NCBI GenBank assembly: GCA_039030335.1
Contig: JBCCEJ010000012.1
Location: forward strand, 33,487-97,486
Source: JBCCEJ01 sp039030335
GTDB taxonomy: Bacteria > Pseudomonadota > Gammaproteobacteria > HK1
Reading direction: 5' to 3'
Length of the DNA stretch: 64,000 nt
Part shown: positions 17,866 to 25,798 of the stretch, piece after piece
Position numbering within the stretch: the stretch's first letter is position 1
Layout: every line of letters starts with the position of its first letter
Position numbers and translations under genes: made by a program
Notes under the pieces: generated by a model
The model's input: only the letters and a program-made list of their open reading frames with translations
What the model was told of the DNA's origin: nothing
The model's database searches: none

Positions 17866-19047
17866 TTATTCCCAGGACGGGAACGGTGCCGACAGTCCAG
17901 CTCCTTCAAGCGCCGCAACGCGTGCTTTCATCCAGCCTTTCGAGAAGTCGTCATCCGACGCGCCCTCGTTGGCGGCTTTGTAGGCCTTCCACGTCTTTGC
18001 GAGGAGTGCCTGGCGCTGCTTCAGGCTTTCGTTGTGAGCATCATGCTCGGCCGTCCAGACGCCTTTTTCCTTGTAGAACTTGATCGCACCGGGGTGATAC
18101 GGGAAAACCCAGCTGAAGTTCTGGCGGCTCAGCTGGTATCCGCTCATGCTGGGACCCGCGTCCTTGATGGCTTCGTAGTTGTCCATCACGGCTTTGGTCA
18201 GGCCATACGCGAGGTCATCGCTGGCAGCCGGCGTGGAGACAAAGATCGGATACGGCTGGGAGTTGCCTTCATACGGCACTTTGCCCTGACCGTTCTTCTC
18301 GAGATCGATACCGACGGAAACCATCGCCGGGCTCCACCACGGAGCAACGGCCTGTGCGCGGGCCCAGGCGTCTTTGTCCGAATGCGGGAACGAGGTCCAG
18401 AACAAACCGCGCGGTGAGGCGGCCAGCTTGTTGTATGCACCCGACACGGTGGAACCGAACGTCGCGTCAGCCTGACCGTTGATCACGGCTTCCGCCGACT
18501 GTTTCCAGCCCGGCACGACAACCTTCTTAACGTCGGCCCAGGTGAGACCACCCTGCGCGAGGTGAGCGCCGGCGTTCAGGTTGAGCGCCGGGGAACCACG
18601 CACCCACGTTACGCGCTTGCCTTTGAGGTCGGCGGCGGACTTGACGCCGGCGTCACCGGCCACGACCAGCGAGTAGCCGTTGTCGCCGATGTTGTTGAAG
18701 AAGTTGTAGAGCTCCATCGGGCCCCATTTCTTCGTGCCGAAGAAGTGCGTGCCCTCGGCAGCCATATAAGACGCGATACCACAGGCGCAAAGCGGCGTTT
18801 GGCCGCTGCGCAGGGGCACCATGCGCGACACGTCGTTCTTGCCAGGGATAATGCGCAAGCCGGTGCCGTAGCTCTTTTGCAGCATCTGGCCGAGACCGAC
18901 CGACTGCGCGTAGCCCGACGAGGTCGTACCATACGCCGTCCACGATATCTGTTTCGGCAGATTGACGTCAGCCGCGGACACCGCGACCGAGCCGGCTGCC
19001 AGCGCGACAGCAGCTGACGCGGTGAGCCCAAGTTTGCGAAGCTTCAT
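17866..19047 (-). CDS. TAXI family TRAP transporter solute-binding protein
   Basis: 393 residues. It starts with a Sec signal peptide (LTASAAVALAAGSVAVSA) and is therefore periplasmic. The mature protein has TAXI-type blocks: SWTAYGTTSSGYAQSVGLGQ near the start, VRGSPALNLNAGAHLAQGG, and VINGQADATFGSTVSGAYNK. A strong AGGAGG site precedes the ATG. It delivers the ligand to the fused permease encoded next. Upstream on the same strand, after 129 bases, is the CmcJ/NvfI-type oxidoreductase gene, so ligand uptake and oxidation may be linked. The ligand is not identifiable. Confidence 0.92.
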   Translation of the reverse strand: MKLRKLGLTASAAVALAAGSVAVSAADVNLPKQISWTAYGTTSSGYAQSVGLGQMLQKSYGTGLRIIPGKNDVSRMVPLRSGQTPLCACGIASYMAAEGTHFFGTKKWGPMELYNFFNNIGDNGYSLVVAGDAGVKSAADLKGKRVTWVRGSPALNLNAGAHLAQGGLTWADVKKVVVPGWKQSAEAVINGQADATFGSTVSGAYNKLAASPRGLFWTSFPHSDKDAWARAQAVAPWWSPAMVSVGIDLEKNGQGKVPYEGNSQPYPIFVSTPAASDDLAYGLTKAVMDNYEAIKDAGPSMSGYQLSRQNFSWVFPYHPGAIKFYKEKGVWTAEHDAHNESLKQRQALLAKTWKAYKAANEGASDDDFSKGWMKARVAALEGAGLSAPFPSWE

Positions 19048-19176
19048 GCGAGACTTCCTCCTGATGATCTTTAGAGTTCTGCTGGATATAGCTCCCGGTT
19101 AGAGGATCGCACCAGAACTGCGAGATCGCAACTTGGTCGGGGCGTCAGACACGGCCCTCGCTCTACCGCCTGATGC

Positions 19177-20037
19177 TCACCCCGGTGCGAATGACACCAG
19201 CGCCCTGAGTTCGATGCTCTGCCGCGGCGCCGCGCCCTTATTCGCCGCTTCGTTGACGAACGCCGCGTGGGCATTGAAACGGGCCCGACCGTCAATCGCC
19301 GAGTCGTATACCTTGATGAGAATTGCCTCGTCACGCCGAGCGCGTGAGAAGTAATACCAGCGCTGCCGGTCGCTGAATTTCACCTGGTAGATCTCGCCGG
19401 TGCGATCCGGGTACACGAGGTTCGTGGCGACCAGATCGGTCGGTTCGAGCGAACGCGCATCAGCAAATGCCAGCGGCGTGGTTTCCACCGGGCCGGCGAT
19501 GGATCGCCAGACGTTGATGATCGCAAACCGGTGCGGTTGCCAACGCGCCGCCTCGTCTGGCGGCAGCAGATCGGTCAGGCGTTGTGGGCCGGACTTCTCC
19601 GTGTAGTCGTTATGCACGTAGTGCACCGGCTCGCGCCGGCCCCCGGCCGCGCGCGTCCCGGCGTCCTCGATCCGGACCGTATGGTCGAAAAAATGCACGC
19701 GGGTTGCGCCGGTACGTGCGCGTAGCAGTGCTTCGGCCTCGGGGTAGTAGACGCCACGCACTTCTTCATCATCGGTGAAGTCTCTGACCGTGGTCGGGTG
19801 CCCATGCAATTCGAAGCCAAAGTCGTCGAGCCGCGGCGTCTCGGTCAGTTCCCTGGCATCGTGAATCCGAATCTGCCGCTCGGAAAACGTGTTCGAGCGA
19901 CGCATGACCGGATCTTCTGGAGTCGGCATGAACACGTTCGGTTTCGGTTCGTCTGCGGACAGTTCGAGGAACTTGAGCCGTCCGGTGACCGCACCGGGTT
20001 CACTCGCGTGCGTCGGAAGTTGCAACACGGCGCTCAT
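19177..20037 (-). CDS. CmcJ/NvfI family oxidoreductase
   Basis: 286 residues resembling the CmcJ/NvfI/AsaB group, known from cephamycin C methoxylation (CmcJ) and fungal secondary metabolism. Blocks seen: RVHFFDHTVR, PVHYVHNDYTEKSGPQRL, FAIINVWRSIAGPVETTPLA, and QRWYYFSRARRDEAILIKVY. The conserved His-x-Asp in VHNDYT could be part of a metal site, as in iron/2-oxoglutarate enzymes. Its start overlaps the stop of the DUF1127 gene (ATGA). No secondary-metabolite cluster surrounds it. Instead a TAXI/TRAP uptake system follows, which suggests a catabolic role. Confidence 0.85.
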   Translation of the reverse strand: MSAVLQLPTHASEPGAVTGRLKFLELSADEPKPNVFMPTPEDPVMRRSNTFSERQIRIHDARELTETPRLDDFGFELHGHPTTVRDFTDDEEVRGVYYPEAEALLRARTGATRVHFFDHTVRIEDAGTRAAGGRREPVHYVHNDYTEKSGPQRLTDLLPPDEAARWQPHRFAIINVWRSIAGPVETTPLAFADARSLEPTDLVATNLVYPDRTGEIYQVKFSDRQRWYYFSRARRDEAILIKVYDSAIDGRARFNAHAAFVNEAANKGAAPRQSIELRALVSFAPG

Positions 20038-20300
20038 GACTTGGCCTCCGGGGATTGTGTGGACGTCTCACCACGATTGGAGCCGTGCTCCAACTCAAAC
20101 AAGAGCCGCTCGCGAGTCGTACCGAGATCGGCTGCCTCGCGCGCACTCATGCGCTGCACGTAGGCAATTGCCCGCTCGCGCTCGCGGGCGGCCTCGAACC
20201 GGCGGTAGCCGGAGGCGATGAGCCGAAGCGGCCATCGCCATAGCGAGCCGGAATGGTCAGCGGGTGCGACAGAAGTTCTGGCTGAACTGATCGTCATCAT
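20034..20300 (-). CDS. DUF1127-like small protein
   Basis: 88 residues. The middle (YRRFEAARERERAIAYVQRM, then SAREAADLGTTRERL) resembles the Arg-rich helical DUF1127 motif, which in its short form is involved in RNA binding and phosphate or stress regulation. It is the first gene of the minus-strand set, and its stop overlaps the start of the CmcJ-type gene by one ATGA, so the two are co-translated. The start is the first of two adjacent ATG codons. Upstream is the divergent LysR gene, whose product is the likely regulator. The family call is moderate. Confidence 0.65.
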   Translation of the reverse strand: MMTISSARTSVAPADHSGSLWRWPLRLIASGYRRFEAARERERAIAYVQRMSAREAADLGTTRERLLFELEHGSNRGETSTQSPEAKS

Positions 20301-20426
20301 CGTGATTACTCCTACGTAACTTGCGTAATGAGCAAAGTCGAGAAGGCAATGACATCTGGCTTTGCGTGTAGCTAGTTATATGAATTGCCGTCTGAGCGAA
20401 AAAGATGACAAGATGCACAAGACATT

Positions 20427-20439
20427 TGCGTTTTCCGCA
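20427..20439. promoter_or_regulatory. Candidate LysR box (T-N11-A)
   Basis: TGCGTTTTCCGCA is a symmetric T-N11-A element, extended to TTGCG/CGCAA arms. It lies in the 241-base divergent region between the DUF1127-CmcJ set and a LysR gene, where a LysR protein would be expected to bind. Confidence 0.45.
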
Positions 20440-20492
20440 ACGAGCAACTTAACCAGGCCGTAACGGTCGCGCCCGCCCGCCGGGTCTTCAGG

Positions 20493-20522
20493 TATCCGGG
20501 TGGGGAAGGACTTACCCGGATA
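20493..20522. repeat. Inverted repeat just upstream of the LysR start
   Basis: Perfect 9-base arms TATCCGGGT and ACCCGGATA around a 12-base spacer, ending 19 bases before the LysR-type ATG. It may be an autoregulatory operator or a leader hairpin that limits translation. Confidence 0.5.
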
Positions 20523-20541
20523 ACGCACCTCAGAGACAAAG

Positions 20542-21537
20542 ATGGCAGAGTCACGCTGGAAAACGCCGGGTGGAAAAACCCCGGTGGAGAATCTGGTCGC
20601 GATTCAGATGTTCGCGGATGTCGCGCGGAGCGCTTCGTTCTCGGCCACTGCGCGCACCCTTCATCTGGCCACTTCGTCGGTGACCCGCCAGATCGACGCG
20701 CTCGAGGCGAGCCTGGGTGTCCGGCTGCTGAACCGGTCGACGCGACGCCTCGGCTTGACCGAGGCCGGGCGCCTCTACCTGGAACACGCGCAGCGCATCC
20801 TGACGAGCGTCGAAGACGGGCGCACGGCAGTCACAGAACTGGATGCCGAACCACGCGGCACGTTGCGCGTCAGCGCGCCGGTCGTCTTCGGGCGGATGCA
20901 TATCGCGCCCCGCGTCACCGACTTCCTGGCTGCCTACCCGGAACTCAAGCTGGAGCTGTCACTGAGCGACCAGGTGGTCGATCTGGTCGAAGACGCCGTA
21001 GACGTTGCCATCCGCATCGCCGCATTACCCGACTCGAGTCTCATCGCGAGACAGCTCGTGCCGCTGAAACGCCTCATCTGCGCGAGCCCCGCATATCTGC
21101 GCCGGCACGGTACGCCGGTGCGGCCCGAACAACTGGCCGGACATGCCTGCCTGACCTTCAGGCATAACGTGTTTGGCGATATCTGGCGGGCCGGCGCGCG
21201 CATCTGGAAGCTCGGGCGTACCGGCGAACCGACCGTGGAGGTGCCGGTCGCGGGCCCGCTTGAGACGAACAACGCCGACGTGTTGCTGCAGGCTGCACGC
21301 GATGGCCTCGGACTCGTGCTGATCCCCGCCTGGATGGTCAGCGACTGTTTTGGCGACTGCGGACTGGTACGCGTGCTGGACGAATATCACATCGGTCCTG
21401 ACGACAGCCAGCCAGCCGTCTACGCGGTCTATTCGAGTGCGCGCTACCTGTCACCGAAGATCCGGGCGTTCATCGACTTCTTCCACGGCGCGCTCGCAGG
21501 GCTTACCGAGCCGCCCACGCTGAACGACTGCGGTTGA
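20542..21537 (+). CDS. LysR family transcriptional regulator
   Basis: 331 residues. The N-terminal helix-turn-helix lies at about 16-75 (VAIQMFADVARSASFSATAR, then HLATSSVTRQIDALE) and is followed by the periplasmic-binding-protein-like effector domain (GTLRVSAPVVFGRMHIAP). It belongs to the CrgA/AaeR-like branch by its RLLNRSTRRLGLTEAG block. It is divergently oriented from DUF1127-CmcJ-TAXI-TRAP and is the obvious candidate to control that set. An in-frame GTG 15 codons in is an alternative start closer to the usual LysR N-terminus. The inducer is unknown. Confidence 0.93.
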   Translation: MAESRWKTPGGKTPVENLVAIQMFADVARSASFSATARTLHLATSSVTRQIDALEASLGVRLLNRSTRRLGLTEAGRLYLEHAQRILTSVEDGRTAVTELDAEPRGTLRVSAPVVFGRMHIAPRVTDFLAAYPELKLELSLSDQVVDLVEDAVDVAIRIAALPDSSLIARQLVPLKRLICASPAYLRRHGTPVRPEQLAGHACLTFRHNVFGDIWRAGARIWKLGRTGEPTVEVPVAGPLETNNADVLLQAARDGLGLVLIPAWMVSDCFGDCGLVRVLDEYHIGPDDSQPAVYAVYSSARYLSPKIRAFIDFFHGALAGLTEPPTLNDCG

Positions 21538-21592
21538 GCGCTTGCGGCGATCAATAGCATGAGAGTCGGCCAGTGGCGGCGACGTGCGGGCG

Positions 21593-22489
21593 TCAGTCGG
21601 TGCACAATCGCCGCGCAGCCTCGCGACGCAGGATGTACAGCCCGCTGGCCGCGATGATCGCAGCGCCGACGAGCGTCCAGGACTCCGGGAGGTCGCCAAA
21701 GATCAGGAAACCGAGCAGCGATGCCCACACCAGGCCCAGATAGTTGAACGGCGCGACCACACTGACCGGGGCCCGCGAAACGGCTTCTATCAGCGCCAGT
21801 TGGCCTGCCGCACCGAGCAGACCCGTCATCAACAGCAGGATGAAGCCGGGCACATCCGGTGGCACCCAAATCCACGGCACGTAAGCGCTGCTCAGCACTG
21901 CGCCGACGACGGCTGTGTAGAGCAGGGTCGTCATCGGCGCGTCTACGCCGGTCAGCTTGCGCGTGAAGATCTGATAGAACGCAAACGACAGCGCCGCCAG
22001 CATCGGCAGCACGGCCACTGACTGAAAGATGTCGGGACCAGGTCGGATAATGATCATCGCGCCAGCGAACCCGACACAGACCGCAGACCAGCGACGCAAG
22101 CCAACCTGCTCGCCGAGCAGGGGTACCGAGAGGGCCGTCACGAACAATGGACCGCAGAATACGATCGCGCTCGCCTCGACCAGGGGCATCGTGCGAATGG
22201 CGAGAAAGAACGCGAGATTGGCGCCCAGCATGCAGGCCGCACGCAGCAGCTGCAGACCGGGCCGGCGCGAGGTCAGGCCGGCGCGTCCGCGCGGTGCGAG
22301 CAGTATCAGTACGAACAGGAAGTGAAAGGTGAACCGCGCCCAGACGACCTGTCCGACCGGATAGTACGAAGTCAGCAGCTTGGCGGTGGCATCCAGGGCG
22401 ACGAACAGCGCCGTCGCCGCCACCATCCACAGGATGCCGGCCGTGCGCGCCGAGCCATCCGCCGCCTCAGCCAACCTCGGCGACGACAC
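21593..22489 (-). CDS. EamA/DMT family transporter
   Basis: 298 residues with ten predicted hydrophobic spans, arranged as two five-span EamA repeats (ILWMVAATALFVALDATAK near the start; AAALSFAFYQIFTRKLTG at the second repeat). This is an inner-membrane protein of the drug/metabolite transporter superfamily, usually an exporter of amino acids or small metabolites. It starts at a GTG 21 bases after the ferredoxin gene, as the last gene of the cupin-ferredoxin-DMT set. Substrate is unknown. Confidence 0.9.
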   Translation of the reverse strand: MSSPRLAEAADGSARTAGILWMVAATALFVALDATAKLLTSYYPVGQVVWARFTFHFLFVLILLAPRGRAGLTSRRPGLQLLRAACMLGANLAFFLAIRTMPLVEASAIVFCGPLFVTALSVPLLGEQVGLRRWSAVCVGFAGAMIIIRPGPDIFQSVAVLPMLAALSFAFYQIFTRKLTGVDAPMTTLLYTAVVGAVLSSAYVPWIWVPPDVPGFILLLMTGLLGAAGQLALIEAVSRAPVSVVAPFNYLGLVWASLLGFLIFGDLPESWTLVGAAIIAASGLYILRREAARRLCTD

Positions 22490-22510
22490 TTCGCAACGCG
22501 CCGGGGCCGC

Positions 22511-22708
22511 TCAATCTTCGATTTGCTCGATGGCGAACTCGGGGCAGTTATCCATGCAGAGCCGGGCCTTCTCGACCAGCTCCGGCGGAACCTCACCGTC
22601 GTTCAACGCCGTGGCAAGCCCATAGTCGTCCACGTCGAACATGTCCGGTGCAAGCGACATGCACCGGTTGTGCCCCTGACACAGGTCGGGATTTACGCGA
22701 ACTTTCAT
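22511..22708 (-). CDS. Small single-cluster [3Fe-4S]-type ferredoxin
   Basis: 65 residues, of the type that delivers electrons to bacterial cytochromes P450. Cluster ligands are Cys10 and Cys16 in LCQGHNRCMSLAP, where His13 replaces the second Cys of a [4Fe-4S] site, and Cys55 in the CP motif. Cys51 is an extra Cys. The layout resembles Pyrococcus-type mono-cluster ferredoxins. No P450, ferredoxin reductase or Rieske oxygenase is encoded in the window, so its partner is elsewhere or unknown. It sits between cupin and DMT genes with gaps of 42 and 21 bases. Confidence 0.9.
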   Translation of the reverse strand: MKVRVNPDLCQGHNRCMSLAPDMFDVDDYGLATALNDGEVPPELVEKARLCMDNCPEFAIEQIED

Positions 22709-22750
22709 ACAGGCCGTGTCAGCCCGGTCGACCAGCTTGCCGGACGGACC

Positions 22751-23203
22751 TCACCAGCCGTCCATCGCGGCTTTGAAATCCTGCACGGTTACCGCGCGCA
22801 CGACGTTCAAGTCCGGATCCATGATGTCGTAGATGTGGTCCTGGTCAGAGCGCAGGCTGAAGAAGATGACTCCACCGACAGAGCCGCCGCCTTCGATATG
22901 CGCGTGCCCGCCGTGGCTCATCGTGTATTCGCCGGCAGTGCGAACCTTCTTGACGACCGTGCCATCGTCGTGCACCTCCGTCATGTGATGCTCGCCTTCG
23001 AGCACCACGGAGGCGACCGGCCCGTGATGACGGTGATAGAAGCATTCGCCGTCGGGCTCGAAGCGCAGCATCATCTCGACGGTACGCCTTTTTACATCGA
23101 CATCGAGAATGCGATAGTCGAATCCTTCGTAGTCACCAAACGGCTTCCACGCGATATCGCGGTCCGTGACGGGAAACCGCTCCGCGTTCGCTTGCGCGCT
23201 CAT
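22751..23203 (-). CDS. Cupin-domain protein
   Basis: 150 residues with one cupin barrel. The first motif is FYHRHHGPVASVVLEGEHHM and the second is the region MSHGGHAHIEGGG. The His residues could bind a metal, as in ChrR-like or dioxygenase-type cupins. There is no DNA-binding domain. It is first in a short minus-strand set with a ferredoxin and a DMT transporter. A LysR gene lies 177 bases upstream on the same strand. The function is not known; an oxygenase or sensing role would fit. Confidence 0.8.
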   Translation of the reverse strand: MSAQANAERFPVTDRDIAWKPFGDYEGFDYRILDVDVKRRTVEMMLRFEPDGECFYHRHHGPVASVVLEGEHHMTEVHDDGTVVKKVRTAGEYTMSHGGHAHIEGGGSVGGVIFFSLRSDQDHIYDIMDPDLNVVRAVTVQDFKAAMDGW

Positions 23204-23380
23204 AACAACACCCCAGTTAGCAGCAACCCCGCGAACTTAGCATTCCCGGCACGCCGTTGAAAAACACCCGGCCGGAAAGAAACGCGTCGCGACGCTGCGG
23301 TCAAGGGCATTTGCGTACTGCTTGACGGTCCCGCCAACGGGCCGTCGTTGCGCCGCCCGGCATGTATGAGGCATGTATGG

Positions 23381-24313
23381 CTAGAGCAACCGGGCGTGCT
23401 GATGCAGCAGTTCCGCCAGCCGCACAGTTGCCGGGCCCGCGGTCGAACGATCGGTAAACACCAGATGCAAGTCCACGCGCCGGCGCCCGCCTTCAGCCAA
23501 CCTGAGCTCGCGAAGCCGGCCGTTTAGCAGATGTGCGGCCACGTAGGGCTCCGGCAGCCACGCGTATGCCAGCCCCAGATCGAGCGCTTCGAGCGAGTTG
23601 CGGAAGTGGCTTACGGTCAGGCGCTGCTGCGGCTCCAGCCAGCCCGCATCCCGACGCCGGTATGCGCCGGAATCCCGAACGACCACCTGGCGGTAGCGGT
23701 TCAGTTCGTCAACGCCAACCGGCACCTTGGATCGACTGAGTGGATGGTCGGGTGCTGCGACCGGCACAAACGGAACACTGACCAGGTGATCGCCCAGCAG
23801 CCCGGGCGGAATGTGCGCCACGACGGCCAGATCCACGGCCCGGCGCACGAGCAGATCTTCGGCACCGCTTAGCACCTCATCGTAAACCTCGATCCTGGGG
23901 ACCTTGAGTTCGCGCTCCAAATCCCGCACCGCGGCGAGCACTTGCCGCGGCGGAAACACGGCGTCCGATACCAGTCGGACCTCGGGTTCGTGGCCGGCAG
24001 CGAGCTCTCCAGCCGCCTCCGCTATACGTCCAGCCTGCCGCAACAATCCACGGGCCTGCTGTACCAGCACCCGTCCGGCATCCGTCGGCGCCGCGCCTCG
24101 CCCGTTCGGTGCCACCAGGGTCACCCCCAGCTGGACCTCGAGGCGGCGCACCGCGTGCGACACGGTCGACTGGCTCTTGCCGATCTGCTCGGCCGCGGCG
24201 CCAAATCCACCGTACTCCACGACCGCGACGAACGCGCGCCACTGCTCAAGCGTCACGCCCTTTGGGGTCGCTGCACGCCCGACCATCTCATCGATTTTAT
24301 CGATGGTTTTCAT
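23381..24313 (-). CDS. LysR family transcriptional regulator
   Basis: 310 residues. The N-terminal helix-turn-helix lies at about 18-78 (LEQWRAFVAVVEYGGFGAAA, then IGKSQSTVSHAVRRLEVQLG) and is followed by the effector-binding domain from about residue 105. It is divergent from a VOC-family gene across 84 bases that contain the palindrome TGATGCATCA, which fits control of that gene. The cupin-ferredoxin-DMT set downstream on the same strand may also belong to its regulon. Confidence 0.93.
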   Translation of the reverse strand: MKTIDKIDEMVGRAATPKGVTLEQWRAFVAVVEYGGFGAAAEQIGKSQSTVSHAVRRLEVQLGVTLVAPNGRGAAPTDAGRVLVQQARGLLRQAGRIAEAAGELAAGHEPEVRLVSDAVFPPRQVLAAVRDLERELKVPRIEVYDEVLSGAEDLLVRRAVDLAVVAHIPPGLLGDHLVSVPFVPVAAPDHPLSRSKVPVGVDELNRYRQVVVRDSGAYRRRDAGWLEPQQRLTVSHFRNSLEALDLGLAYAWLPEPYVAAHLLNGRLRELRLAEGGRRRVDLHLVFTDRSTAGPATVRLAELLHQHARLL

Positions 24314-24342
24314 CGAATTTCAGGTCTTTCAAATCAACGTTT

Positions 24343-24352
24343 TGATGCATCA
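24343..24352. promoter_or_regulatory. Palindrome in the LysR/VOC divergent region
   Basis: Perfect 10-base palindrome TGATGCATCA located between divergent start codons. It is a plausible operator for the LysR protein or the core of overlapping promoters. Confidence 0.35.
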
Positions 24353-24397
24353 TAGCCAACATCTGAAGCGAAGACCTGCGCAATGGAGGCTCGAAAC

Positions 24398-24907
24398 ATG
24401 ATCAAGGGGCTACATCACAACGCCTACCGCTGCCGCGACTCCGAGGAGACCCGGCAGTTCTACGAGGACTTTCTCGGTTTACCGCTGGCTGAGGCCTTTC
24501 CGATCAGGACGACTCTGACAGGGCGGCAAACATCAGTGCTGCATTCGTTCTACGAGATGGGTGACGGTTCGTTCCTCGCGTTCTTCGAAGCACCCGACCG
24601 GCCATTCGACTTCAAGGAACAGCACGACTTCGATCTGCACATCGCGCTGGAGGTGGACGACGCATACCTGGACGCCATGTTCGAGAAAGGCAAGGCCGCA
24701 GGTGTTCACACGCGCGGTATTTCCGATCACGGCTTCTGCCGCTCGATCTACTTTCGGGACCCCAATGGCTACGTGATCGAACTGGCCGCCCCGGCCGCCG
24801 GCGCAAAAGACACCGACAAAGAAAAGCACCAGCGCTCCGCACGCGAAACGGTGGCGCAGTGGCAGGCTGAAAAGGCTCCCGAGAACGCGACCGCAGCCGG
24901 CGGCTGA
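24398..24907 (+). CDS. VOC family (glyoxalase/dioxygenase-fold) protein
   Basis: 169 residues with a single vicinal-oxygen-chelate domain: HHNAYRCRDSEETRQFYEDF at the start, HIALEVDD in the middle and YFRDPNGYVIELAAP at the end, which supply the His and Glu metal ligands. The C-terminal tail (KDTDKEKHQRSARETVAQWQ) is charged and extra to the fold. The ATG at 24398 has GGAGG eight bases upstream, so it was preferred over an ATG 15 bases earlier. It is divergent from a LysR gene. Related proteins are dioxygenases, glyoxalases or resistance proteins; the substrate is unknown. Confidence 0.88.
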   Translation: MIKGLHHNAYRCRDSEETRQFYEDFLGLPLAEAFPIRTTLTGRQTSVLHSFYEMGDGSFLAFFEAPDRPFDFKEQHDFDLHIALEVDDAYLDAMFEKGKAAGVHTRGISDHGFCRSIYFRDPNGYVIELAAPAAGAKDTDKEKHQRSARETVAQWQAEKAPENATAAGG

Positions 24908-24947
24908 CGCACGCACCGGTCCACTTCCGCAAGCCGTCCTGCGGACA

Positions 24948-24978
24948 CCTGATGCCGGGCCCGGAGGCCGGCATCAGG
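24948..24978. terminator. Strong hairpin between convergent VOC and HAD genes
   Basis: Perfect 11-base stem CCTGATGCCGG / CCGGCATCAGG with a 9-base loop. It lies between two convergent genes, so it is probably a bidirectional terminator. No T-run is present. Confidence 0.65.
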
Positions 24979-24987
24979 ACGCTGCTG

Positions 24988-25725
24988 CTACATGTTCACG
25001 CCCAGCGCGGAAGCGAGTTCGGGGAACGAATCGACGATGAAGTCGTGCTGCGGATTCGGTGTGGGATCCGGCGGACCCGCGGGCCCCCATTCGTCGGGGC
25101 GCCGCACAAACGCCGTATTGAAACCACACGCCTTGGCGGCGTCGAGATCGAAGTTGTGGCACGCCACCATGCAGATCTCGCTCGGGTCCAGCTGCAGATA
25201 ATGCGCAGCCGTGTGGTACGACTCCGGCAACACCTTGTACTTGCCTATCGCCTCACAGGAGATGACGGCATCCCACGACAGCCCGTTGCGGCGGGCCGTA
25301 TCGATGACGATGCGGAAGCTCAGGATCGTGAACGATGCACAGATGTAGTGCTCGCGCAGTTTCGGCAGCGTGCCGGGAAAGTCGGGCCAGCATTGCAGGC
25401 CGTGAACGGCATCCCACCAGATCGCACGTCGGTCCGCGTCGGTGAACACTTCCAGATCGTGACTCCGGAGCACCTCGTCCAGCGTACTGCGGTGTGAACC
25501 GTCGAAGTTGTAGCCCGGCGGCTCGTGCTCGCCGAGGTTCAGCATCTTGCCCAGCGAACCCTTGCGTAACTCATTGGCGAGTTGTGACCAGTCACGTTCC
25601 ACGCCGTGCCTCGCGCCAGCACTCGCGAGCGCGTCACGAAACCCGCTGTGCCAGTCCAAAATGGTGCCGCCCGTGTCGAATGTCAGCGCCTTGATATGGG
25701 ACGTACTCATCGCTGTTTGCACCAT
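24988..25725 (-). CDS. Haloacid dehalogenase type II-like hydrolase
   Basis: 245 residues of the HAD superfamily. The nucleophile motif is ALTFDTGGTILDW (Asp17). Later motifs are CEAIGKYKVLPESYHTAA with the conserved Lys, and MVACHNFDLDAAKACGFNTA, which is the VAxHxxD block of L-2-haloacid dehalogenases. Such enzymes hydrolyse 2-haloacids or act as phosphatases on small substrates. An internal ATG at 25710 is an equally possible start. The gene stands alone between a hairpin and a divergent region. Confidence 0.87.
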   Translation of the reverse strand: MVQTAMSTSHIKALTFDTGGTILDWHSGFRDALASAGARHGVERDWSQLANELRKGSLGKMLNLGEHEPPGYNFDGSHRSTLDEVLRSHDLEVFTDADRRAIWWDAVHGLQCWPDFPGTLPKLREHYICASFTILSFRIVIDTARRNGLSWDAVISCEAIGKYKVLPESYHTAAHYLQLDPSEICMVACHNFDLDAAKACGFNTAFVRRPDEWGPAGPPDPTPNPQHDFIVDSFPELASALGVNM

Positions 25726-25798
25726 GCCGATCCAACTTTCGAAGCACTATAACAACGGAGCGCAGAGCCAGCACGTGCGCCGCTAAACTCGCTTTCCG

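Noticed and set aside
15704..17983. A 759-residue open frame on the plus strand opposite the TRAP permease
   Set aside because: It is the antisense of a clear membrane permease. The translation is rich in Arg, His, Gln and Asp with no family pattern, as expected for a shadow frame in high-GC DNA.
21444..22430. A 328-residue minus-strand frame over the DMT gene
   Set aside because: Same strand but another frame of the DMT transporter. It is Arg/Pro-rich and lacks the hydrophobic pattern of the real frame.
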